A stretch of 13,527 nucleotides of DNA. It comes from Lachnospiraceae bacterium. GTDB taxonomy: Bacteria; Bacillota_A; Clostridia; Lachnospirales; Lachnospiraceae. The first letter of the stretch is position 1; every line of letters begins with the position of its first letter. Of the stretch, positions 7,799-13,527 are shown piece by piece. The position numbers and the translations under genes are program-made. Where the stretch lies: contig JAILCT010000103.1 in the NCBI GenBank assembly GCA_024690425.1, positions 1 through 13,527 on the forward strand, given 5' to 3'. The notes beneath the pieces were generated by a model. The model saw nothing but the letters and a program-made list of their open reading frames with translations. It made no database searches and had not been told where the DNA came from.

Positions 7799-8926
7799 AT
7801 GAAGAAAAAGAATTTATTCCTGCTCCTGGCCATGTCGGCAGTGCTCGTACTGGGCGGATGCGGTAAGGATAAGGACGAATCGGCGGATGAACCGGACCAG
7901 CAGGCCGATCAGCCTGTTATCCAGCTGCAGACAGACGACCAGGCACCCACCATCGATGTGGCAAGTGATGGAGAAGAAGAGGAGACTCGCGAAGGAATGT
8001 ACCGCAGCGAGCTCACCAATGAATGGATAGATGAGTCACTTAAGGATCAGAGACCCATTGCGGCAATGGTAGATAATGAGAAGACCGCTCTTCCGCACTA
8101 TGGTCTGTCCCAGTCGGATGTTGTATATGAGATGACCAATTCAACCGCTAATGACGGTGTAACCCGTTTCATGGTCCTCTTTAAGGATTACAACTCGGTT
8201 AAGCAGATCGGATCGATAAGAAGTACGAGACCGACCAACCTTCAGATAATACCGGAATGGAATGCTATCGTATGTCATGACGGCGGTCCTTTCTATATCG
8301 ATGAGTATATGGCTAAGGACTTCGTCGAGAACTTCTCCGGAACCTTTTCACGTGTTAACAACGGTAAGTCAAGGGAGTTCACTGAGTATATCTTAGAGGG
8401 TGATATTGATAAGAACTTTGAGTCACACCCTAAGTACTCCAAGACATACAATGATTACTATAAGGGACCTCATTATCAGTTCGCATCCGACAAGCAGCCC
8501 AATGATCTGTCCCAGTATTCGGATGCCAAGAGTGCAACCCATATCCAGATGCCATATAAGCACAACAAGCCTTATCTCGATTATGATGAGGCAAGCGGAA
8601 CATACCTCTATTCTGAGTATGGCCAGAAGCATGTGGACGCAGGCAACAATGACGAGCAGCTCTCATTCAAGAACCTGCTCATACAGAACTGCCGTTACGT
8701 TCAGTTCGATAACAACGGATACATGATGTTCCATTCTATCGATTACAACCGCGACGGCTACTATATCACCAACGGTAAGTGCATCCCCATTACCTGGTCT
8801 AAGGAAGATGAGCTTACACCTACCCAGTATTACGATAAGGATGGTGAAGAGATCAAGCTCAACACAGGACGCACATACGTAGCACTTGTTCCCGATGATA
8901 TCTGGAGCGGTCTTACGATCGAATAA
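7799..8926 (+). CDS. yerB: DUF3048 (YerB-like) lipoprotein
   Basis: Surface lipoprotein of the YerB/DUF3048 family; biochemical role not established to my knowledge. The protein has 375 residues. The lipoprotein signal peptide is MKKKN, a hydrophobic stretch and the lipobox VLGGC with lipidated C21. A low-complexity acidic/Gln linker (about 24-65, EEEET, DQQADQ) follows, as in many tethered lipoproteins. The DUF3048 core runs from about 80 to the end, with RPIAAMVDNEK, HYGLSQSDVVYEM, QIGSIRSTRP and a C-terminal TGRTYVALVPDD. The start follows AAGGGAGG (7782-7789). The gene has its own promoter and ends in tandem stops (TAA TGA) before a bidirectional terminator. Maturation would need Lgt, encoded in this window. 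Confidence 0.9.
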   Translation: MKKKNLFLLLAMSAVLVLGGCGKDKDESADEPDQQADQPVIQLQTDDQAPTIDVASDGEEEETREGMYRSELTNEWIDESLKDQRPIAAMVDNEKTALPHYGLSQSDVVYEMTNSTANDGVTRFMVLFKDYNSVKQIGSIRSTRPTNLQIIPEWNAIVCHDGGPFYIDEYMAKDFVENFSGTFSRVNNGKSREFTEYILEGDIDKNFESHPKYSKTYNDYYKGPHYQFASDKQPNDLSQYSDAKSATHIQMPYKHNKPYLDYDEASGTYLYSEYGQKHVDAGNNDEQLSFKNLLIQNCRYVQFDNNGYMMFHSIDYNRDGYYITNGKCIPITWSKEDELTPTQYYDKDGEEIKLNTGRTYVALVPDDIWSGLTIE

Positions 8927-8935
8927 TGATAACAG

Positions 8936-8967
8936 AAAAACAAGCCGGTTCAGCCGGCTTGTTTTTT
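8936..8967. terminator. bidirectional terminator between yerB and the CarD-like gene
   Basis: AAAAACAAGCCGG (8936-8948) pairs with CCGGCTTGTTTTT (8954-8966) around TTCAG: 13 base pairs with a GC core, a T-run to the right and an A-run to the left. It can therefore end transcription from both directions. The last codons and the stop of the minus-strand CarD-like gene lie within it. Confidence 0.93.
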
Positions 8968-9459
8968 CATGCTCTTTGTTATATAGTCTCCAATTTCGTT
9001 CTTATCCATATTCAGCGCGTAGGCCAGTTCCTCGAACAATTGATTCTCGGCCTGTTTGAAGTAGCGCTCATCGACCACCGTTACCTTCTTGCCGGCATCA
9101 ATGCGGGATTTCTTCCGCTTTACCAGGGTCTTGATTATCTTAACCAGTTCTTCGCAGTCGCAGGTTCGAAGGGCTGTCTTATACTGGGCCTCGCGTTCCT
9201 GTTCATTGACGATCCAGGCGTTCTCGATATCGGGTATACGCCTGATGAGTGATTCTGCCTCCTTCTTGGATATGACCGGACGCATTACAGCGGTTACGTT
9301 GTCTACCGGCACATACACGGCAGCATCCTGATGATAGAAGGGACGCAGGGTATAATACTCCTTCTTCTTATCAACCATTGACATGGACAGAGTGCCGATG
9401 TTAACGACTTCACAAACGCCCTGATTGCCGTAGACTACAACATCATTTACATTGTACAT
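8950..9459 (-). CDS. CarD-like transcriptional regulator
   Basis: Likely RNA-polymerase-binding regulator of the CarD/CdnL/TRCF-interaction-domain family. The protein has 169 residues. The N-terminal domain (about 1-60) starts MYNVNDVVVYGNQGVCEV and contains YYTLRPF and VYVPVDN, all typical of the RID fold that contacts the polymerase beta subunit. The rest is helical and rich in charged residues (KTLVKRKKSRID, 110-121), as in the DNA-contacting domain of CarD. The start ATG at 9459 is preceded by AGGAG at 8-base spacing. The final codons (KKQAG, stop) are supplied by the shared terminator stem. It diverges from the AAA+ ATPase gene. The family is clear; the regulon is not visible. Confidence 0.88.
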   Translation of the reverse strand: MYNVNDVVVYGNQGVCEVVNIGTLSMSMVDKKKEYYTLRPFYHQDAAVYVPVDNVTAVMRPVISKKEAESLIRRIPDIENAWIVNEQEREAQYKTALRTCDCEELVKIIKTLVKRKKSRIDAGKKVTVVDERYFKQAENQLFEELAYALNMDKNEIGDYITKSMKKQAG

Positions 9460-9737
9460 ATTTCACACTCCTATTTATGAAAAAAACAATGGGTTCAGAA
9501 ATGAATTTATACCCCCGATATCACTATATTACCACTAATATGCAAGAAAATGCTAATGGAATTTTATCAAAACATGTGGTTTTTTTACGAAAATACAGGG
9601 CATCCGTCATAAAAGTCACACAAAATGACAGATGGAATAACCTGCGGATACGTCTATGTTTTTATTCAAAAGTGAACCATTATATGTTAAAATACCAAAT
9701 GAGCATGTCTTAGAATGATCATAAGAGGGGAACAAAT
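9460..9737. other. AT-rich divergent intergenic region (CarD-like / AAA+ ATPase)
   Basis: This 278-base stretch separates two divergent genes and is clearly more AT-rich than the flanking coding DNA. It holds the probable ATPase promoter (9665-9693) and presumably a CarD-gene promoter; on the minus strand TATAAA near 9510 is a weak candidate. A 78-codon open frame here (9477-9713) has no ribosome site and is probably not a gene. No tRNA or riboswitch was recognised. Confidence 0.5.
9665..9693 (+). promoter_or_regulatory. probable promoter for the AAA+ ATPase gene
   Basis: TTCAAA (9665-9670), a 17-base spacer ending in TGT, and TAAAAT (9688-9693) form an extended -10 promoter. The transcript would start near 9700, about 38 bases before the gene. 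Confidence 0.55.
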
Positions 9738-11213
9738 ATGAATCCGGCATTTGCGGCGCTTAAGAAGTGCAGGGATATCTGCGCCATGTACGGTGGAGAA
9801 GTTAATAAGAATGATAAGGATGAGCTGTATAATCTCTTCAGGGAAGAAGCGCTTAATATAGCTTATTTTTTGGCGCGCAGCGACGGCAAGATGACGGAAC
9901 CCGAGATCATGACCATCAACGTGATCTTCCAGATACTTATAGATGAGGATATATTAAAGAAGAACTTCGGTGATAACATAATCGGTGAGGATTCGATCCT
10001 TCGCCATATTCCCAAGTGCCTGCAGACCGTAGCCCACGGCGAGAAGGATGCCAACATGGGCGGAAAGTGCTACCTTGTTTCGGCAAGGGAGGTCCTTGAT
10101 ACCTTTGTACTCATAGGCAATCTGGTCATTAACTGTGACTGTATGCGCCTCCAGTATCCGGTCATGCTCCTTCAGCATTTTTCCAACCTTTGCACCCAGT
10201 ATATTGAACAGATAGAAGAAAACGATGAGCTTGTGAACGGGGATACCGTTTATAAGAGGGAAGAATCACGCTCCGTAGGTGCGGCAGATATCGCTGACAG
10301 TAAGCCCACTCCCGGGACGCAGGCAAGGCAGAGGACCCTTCGCGAGCAGGTTGAGGAAGACAATGCTACTCTTTTTGCTCAGGAGAGCAATGAAGTTAAA
10401 AAGGATGTTAGCCAGGTTCTTGATGAGGTGGATTCGCTTATCGGTCTCTATGCCGTTAAGAAGGAAGTCCATGATATGGTCAACTTAATGACCGTGCAGA
10501 AGCTGAGGCAGATGAAGGGCCTTAAGCTAACCGAGATATCCCGCCATATGGTATTTACCGGCAATCCCGGTACCGGCAAGACGACTATTGCCCGTAAGAT
10601 GGGTGAGGCATATCATTCGCTCGGCATCCTTAATAAGGGCCATCTTGTCGAGACGGACCGTTCGGGCCTTGTCGCCGGCTATATGGGCCAGACAGCCCAG
10701 AAGGTTCATGACGTTGTGGAGTCATCCCTTGACGGTGTCCTTTTTATAGACGAAGCGTACACTCTCGTGAGCGACAGAGAGGGTGACTACGGCCAGGAGG
10801 CTATAGACACCCTGCTTAAGCTCATGGAGGATTATCGTGACAGGCTTGTTGTCATAGTCGCAGGCTATCCCGACCTTATGGAGAAGTTCATCAATTCCAA
10901 TCCCGGGTTAAAGTCACGCTTCAGCAAGTATTTATTCTTCAATGATTATTCGGATGAGGAGCTTGCACAGATATTCCTGATCAACTGTGCGAAGCAGGAC
11001 TACTTCGTGGACCAAAACCTCTATCCGTATATCCTTAACCGCATTTCACAGCTTCGGTACTACGAAGGAGAGAACTTCGGTAATGCCCGCTCGGTACGCA
11101 ATTATTTTGAACAGGTCATATCCAATCAGGCTAACCGCCTCGTTTACGAGATGGGCGAAGACGGATCGTCAGCCAGCAGCACCCTTATGCAGATAATGCC
11201 CGAAGATCTGTAG
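9738..11213 (+). CDS. AAA+ ATPase of CbbX/SpoVK type with a possible TerB-like N-terminus
   Basis: Predicted hexameric AAA+ remodelling ATPase of the CbbX/SpoVK/EccA group; client unknown. The protein has 491 residues. Residues 30-165 are a helical domain with an acidic segment (LARSDGKMTEPE, about 45-56) that recalls TerB-like domains. A charged linker (165-225) leads to the AAA+ module (about 230-470). That module has Walker A GNPGTGKTT (275-283), pore loop GYMGQT (314-319), Walker B VLFIDEAY (334-341), sensor 1 VIVAGY (372-377), arginine finger NPGLKSRF (R394) and sensor 2 GNARSVRN (448-455). All catalytic elements are present, so it should be active. The start follows AGAGGGGAAC at normal spacing. 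No type VII secretion, sporulation or RuBisCO partner is adjacent, so those family roles cannot be assumed. The TerB-like assignment is tentative. Confidence 0.88.
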   Translation: MNPAFAALKKCRDICAMYGGEVNKNDKDELYNLFREEALNIAYFLARSDGKMTEPEIMTINVIFQILIDEDILKKNFGDNIIGEDSILRHIPKCLQTVAHGEKDANMGGKCYLVSAREVLDTFVLIGNLVINCDCMRLQYPVMLLQHFSNLCTQYIEQIEENDELVNGDTVYKREESRSVGAADIADSKPTPGTQARQRTLREQVEEDNATLFAQESNEVKKDVSQVLDEVDSLIGLYAVKKEVHDMVNLMTVQKLRQMKGLKLTEISRHMVFTGNPGTGKTTIARKMGEAYHSLGILNKGHLVETDRSGLVAGYMGQTAQKVHDVVESSLDGVLFIDEAYTLVSDREGDYGQEAIDTLLKLMEDYRDRLVVIVAGYPDLMEKFINSNPGLKSRFSKYLFFNDYSDEELAQIFLINCAKQDYFVDQNLYPYILNRISQLRYYEGENFGNARSVRNYFEQVISNQANRLVYEMGEDGSSASSTLMQIMPEDL

Positions 11214-11240
11214 AGTCACGGATGGCTCACCCGTGACTCT
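11212..11240 (+). terminator. 10-bp hairpin at the end of the AAA+ gene
   Basis: AGAGTCACGG (11212-11221) pairs perfectly with CCGTGACTCT (11231-11240) around a nine-base loop. The left arm includes the last two bases of the stop codon. Only GTTATCGTTA follows, so termination may be partial and the next gene could receive read-through. Confidence 0.6.
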
Positions 11241-11249
11241 GTTATCGTT

Positions 11250-11256
11250 AGGAGGA
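11250..11256 (+). promoter_or_regulatory. ribosome binding site setting the membrane-protein start
   Basis: AGGAGGA lies 12 bases before the ATG at 11269. An earlier in-frame GTG at 11233 sits inside the right arm of the preceding hairpin with no ribosome site, so the ATG is preferred. Confidence 0.7.
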
Positions 11257-11268
11257 GAAACGCGTTAT

Positions 11269-12498
11269 ATGAAACAAAATAAGGCTGTCAATCTGTTTTT
11301 GACTTTATCATATATTGGAATAGTGATCTTTATCCTGACAGCGATAATAGGAAAAGGATATGGCCTTGACTGGCTGGTCGTAGATGATGAATACGGCCAT
11401 TCATTTTCCGATCATTTCAAACATATAGTATATGCTTCAGACCTTAAGAATCTATATTTCAATACGGCGGATGCATTATTTCCGCCATTTGCATATTTGT
11501 TCTACCATCTTCTTTATCGCATAAATCCCGGTTCATGGGGAGTTGATGACTGGAAGCAGTGCATGGCTCAAGGCAGTAATATGCTTATTTTCATAGCACT
11601 GGTCATTGCAGTTATCCTTCTATATGTATATGCCTGCAACAAGGTACTTAAAGCGTATTCTCCTGAAAAAAGGATGCTTTTTGCCGGTGCAACGATATTT
11701 TCGGCACCTGTTATTGCCGGAGCTTTGGAGATGGGTAATATAGTATTTCTCGTGGTTGTCATCCTTATTATTGCCTTTTACTTAAAGGACAGTGAGGATG
11801 CGAGACTTCGGGAACTGGCCCTTATACTTATCGCAGTGGCGGCCGGATTAAAGATTTATCCTGCGATAGCCGGGGTGCTCTACTTACGTGAACGAAGATG
11901 GAAGGAAACGGTCAGGCTGGTCATATACGGGGTGATAGTATTCTTTGTACCCTTTGCATTCTGCAACGGTATCCCCTCGATGATACAATACCTGAAGATA
12001 ATTTTCTTATATGAAAAGCTCGGAGAGAGAAGCTTTACAAATATACGCAACTATCTTTTGGCGGTCTCGGATATGCTTGGATTATATGAGCGTTCCGCTT
12101 CGTTTGTAATATATTTTAAGATCATAGAAAAGCTCTTTCTTATCTTATGCATAGCAAGTGTATTTAAGACTAAGATCGAATGGAAAAGATACCTGTATAT
12201 AGCCGGTATCATGTCAATGTATCTTCCCTGCAGCTACCGTTATGTTTCCTCATATATGCTGATCCCTTTGATATTCTGTTTACGCGAAATGTATGAGGAT
12301 AAAACAGATCGGATGGAAAAATGCATATATCCTATCTTGTTCGCATGCACCTTCACGCTGCCTGTATGGGGCGAATTTACGCCGCTCCCTGCTGATTTTT
12401 ACATCTTTACGCCCATATATCTGATAATGATCATTTCATTTATATCAGACTGGAAAAGCCACGGGGGAAGCCACGGGGACAGGTTCCTTGACTCGTGA
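11269..12498 (+). CDS. polytopic membrane protein, probable GT87-type glycosyltransferase
   Basis: Probable GT-C-fold, polyprenyl-phosphate-sugar-dependent glycosyltransferase of the GT87 (DUF2029) type, acting on the outer face of the membrane. The protein has 409 residues with about nine to eleven hydrophobic helices. GT87-like marks are acidic residues after the first helix (D39-D40), LFPPFAYLFY (70-79), an EMGN segment (154-157) and GLKIYPAIAGVLYLRERRW (193-211). The assignment rests on pattern only; another polytopic family is possible. The DNA is strikingly AT-richer than its neighbours: two sampled 60-base stretches have 17 and 18 G/C, against 33 in a stretch of the ATPase gene. The last codons (SHGGSHGDRFLDS) come from a tandem 12-base repeat plus the arm of a palindrome, so the native C-terminus may have been replaced. 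Confidence 0.65.
   Translation: MKQNKAVNLFLTLSYIGIVIFILTAIIGKGYGLDWLVVDDEYGHSFSDHFKHIVYASDLKNLYFNTADALFPPFAYLFYHLLYRINPGSWGVDDWKQCMAQGSNMLIFIALVIAVILLYVYACNKVLKAYSPEKRMLFAGATIFSAPVIAGALEMGNIVFLVVVILIIAFYLKDSEDARLRELALILIAVAAGLKIYPAIAGVLYLRERRWKETVRLVIYGVIVFFVPFAFCNGIPSMIQYLKIIFLYEKLGERSFTNIRNYLLAVSDMLGLYERSASFVIYFKIIEKLFLILCIASVFKTKIEWKRYLYIAGIMSMYLPCSYRYVSSYMLIPLIFCLREMYEDKTDRMEKCIYPILFACTFTLPVWGEFTPLPADFYIFTPIYLIMIISFISDWKSHGGSHGDRFLDS
12456..12478 (+). repeat. 12-base tandem duplication in the 3' end of the GT87-like gene
   Basis: AAGCCACGGGGG (12456-12467) is followed directly by AAGCCACGGGG (12468-12478). It is in frame and yields SHGGSHG. The second copy runs straight into the palindrome at 12475. 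Confidence 0.8.
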
Positions 12499-12516
12499 AC
12501 CGAGGAACCTGTCCCC
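12475..12516. repeat. REP-like palindrome between the GT87-like gene and clpB
   Basis: GGGGACAGGTTCC (12475-12487) and GGAACCTGTCCCC (12504-12516) are perfectly complementary. Three further pairs, including one G-T, extend the stem inward to a loop of about ten bases that holds the GT87-like stop codon (12496-12498). It sits between convergent genes and may end transcription from either side. The run CATTTTAC to the right and TGGCTTTT on the minus strand to the left are only modestly T-rich. The core resembles the palindrome at 4593-4606. Confidence 0.8.
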
Positions 12517-12530
12517 CTGTCTCATTTTAC

Positions 12531-13526
12531 TCAATTATTCTTAACGGCAGCCAGCTTCCCGTCAACAAGATCAATAAGGATCTCGTCACCTTCCGCAAGG
12601 TCACCTGAAAGGATGAGCTTGGCACTTAAGGTCTCGACATATCTCTGCAGGTAACGCTTAAGAGGTCTTGCACCGTATACCGGATCGTAGCCGCCTTCGA
12701 TGACTGAAGCCATGGCCTCATCGGTCAGGCGCACGCTTAAGTTCCTGTCCTTAAGCCGCTTGTTGAGGTCCCCGATAAGCAGGTTAACGATGCCGCTTAT
12801 ATTATCCCTTGTAAGAGGCTTGAACATAATGGTCTCATCAAGACGGTTAAGGAATTCCGGCCTGAAGTGGGCACGAAGGTCGTCCATTACCGCATCTTCA
12901 GCCTCACTCTTTATGTTTCCGTCATCACCGATCCCGTCAAGCAGATACTGGGATCCGATATTTGATGTCATGATCAAAATCGTATTTTTAAAGTCAACCG
13001 TCCGCCCCTGGGAATCCGTGATACGGCCGTCATCGAGCACCTGAAGAAGGACGTTGAAGACATCCGGATGGGCCTTCTCGATCTCATCAAACAGAACAAC
13101 ACTGTATGGCTTGCGCCTTACCGCCTCTGTAAGCTGGCCGCCCTCTTCATAACCCACATATCCGGGAGGGGCTCCGATAAGGCGGGATACCGAGAATTTC
13201 TCCATGTATTCCGACATATCTATGCGGACCATGTTGTTCTCGTCATCGAAAAGACTGGCTGCGAGTGATTTGGCAAGCTCAGTCTTGCCCACGCCGGTAG
13301 GACCAAGGAAAAGGAAAGAACCTATGGGCTTACTCGGGTCCTTGATGCCTGCCTTGCTCCTTATGATAGCCTCCGAAACCTTGGTAACGGCTTCATCCTG
13401 GCCGATGACCCGCTTGTGGAGTTCATCGTCAAGGTGGAGGGTCTTGCTGCGTTCGGATTCGGTAAGCTTGGCGACCGGAATCCCTGTCCAGCGGGATATG
13501 ATCCTGGCGATCTCTTCGTCGGAGAC
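12531..13526 (-). CDS. clpB: ClpB disaggregase, C-terminal part only
   Basis: ATP-driven Hsp100 chaperone that, with DnaK, extracts polypeptides from aggregates. About 331 codons, the C-terminal third, are in the window; the frame runs open to the right edge. Visible parts are the end of the middle region ([17 protein letters not shown], then RVIGQDEAV), the second AAA+ domain with Walker A GPTGVGKT, pore loop GYVGYEEGG, Walker [14 protein letters not shown], sensor 1 LIMTSNIGS, arginine finger [11 protein letters not shown] and sensor 2 GARPLKR, and a short C-terminal domain. An internal GTG inside Walker A (13290-13292) is not the start. The SRWTGIPV segment separates ClpB/ClpC from ClpA or ClpX, and the IARII and TESER spelling favours ClpB. 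No promoter is visible, so a heat-shock control site cannot be assessed. The gene ends 15 bases from the palindrome. Confidence 0.95.
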   Translation of the reverse strand, partial: VSDEEIARIISRWTGIPVAKLTESERSKTLHLDDELHKRVIGQDEAVTKVSEAIIRSKAGIKDPSKPIGSFLFLGPTGVGKTELAKSLAASLFDDENNMVRIDMSEYMEKFSVSRLIGAPPGYVGYEEGGQLTEAVRRKPYSVVLFDEIEKAHPDVFNVLLQVLDDGRITDSQGRTVDFKNTILIMTSNIGSQYLLDGIGDDGNIKSEAEDAVMDDLRAHFRPEFLNRLDETIMFKPLTRDNISGIVNLLIGDLNKRLKDRNLSVRLTDEAMASVIEGGYDPVYGARPLKRYLQRYVETLSAKLILSGDLAEGDEILIDLVDGKLAAVKNN

Positions 13527-13527
13527 A

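Noticed and set aside
9477..9713. 78-codon open frame in the CarD/ATPase divergent gap
   Set aside because: It has no ribosome site, covers the likely promoter region and has an unstructured composition without family marks.
11233..11268. GTG start of the GT87-like gene, 12 codons upstream
   Set aside because: It is buried in the right arm of the preceding hairpin and lacks a ribosome site, whereas AGGAGGA precedes the ATG at 11269.

Overview
The window looks like a chromosomal segment of a Gram-positive clostridial anaerobe, most likely Lachnospiraceae. I infer this from the gene families (DUF3048/YerB lipoprotein, short class-2 ArgC, clostridial-type Lgt with a GCC-containing signature, short CarD-type regulator, ClpB) and from strong GGAGG ribosome sites. 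No rRNA, tRNA, CRISPR array, insertion sequence or phage gene is visible. The coding sequence is mid-GC, with one clearly AT-richer gene near the right end.

Layout from left to right. A chemoreceptor (methyl-accepting chemotaxis protein) enters already open from the left edge and ends at a good terminator. A PfkB-family sugar-phosphate kinase (1-phosphofructokinase type) follows, then a 12-bp inverted repeat, a class-2 N-acetyl-gamma-glutamyl-phosphate reductase (argC), and prolipoprotein diacylglyceryl transferase (lgt). lgt converges on signal peptidase I (minus strand), with a short palindrome between them. Signal peptidase I diverges from an MBOAT membrane O-acyltransferase through a compact pair of overlapping sigma-A promoters. 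The MBOAT gene is followed 16 bases later by a membrane-anchored SGNH-type protein with a TTG start; together they look like a two-part extracytoplasmic O-acylation system. A YerB/DUF3048 lipoprotein has its own extended -10 promoter and converges on a CarD-like regulator through a shared bidirectional terminator. An AT-rich divergent region separates CarD from an AAA+ ATPase of the CbbX/SpoVK type with a possible TerB-like N-terminal domain. Next comes an AT-rich gene for a polytopic membrane protein resembling GT87 mannosyltransferases. It converges on the 3' part of clpB, which runs off the right edge.

Most of the segment concerns the cell envelope: lipoprotein maturation (Lgt), signal-peptide cleavage (LepB), a lipoprotein substrate (YerB), surface polymer O-acylation (MBOAT plus SGNH) and a probable lipid-linked glycosyltransferase. 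Metabolic (kinase, ArgC), sensory (MCP) and protein-quality genes (ClpB, AAA+) are interspersed. Most genes appear to be separate transcription units. Only MBOAT-SGNH is a clear tight operon, and fruK-argC-lgt might be co-transcribed.

The points most worth following up are: two related palindromes with a shared GGGGAC(A)GGTTCC core at convergent gene ends, one of which supplies C-terminal codons of the GT87-like gene; the interlocked divergent promoters at 5202-5246; the undetermined acceptor of the MBOAT-SGNH pair; and the TerB-like/CbbX-type ATPase beside a compositionally distinct membrane gene. I do not see decisive evidence of a wholly new system.
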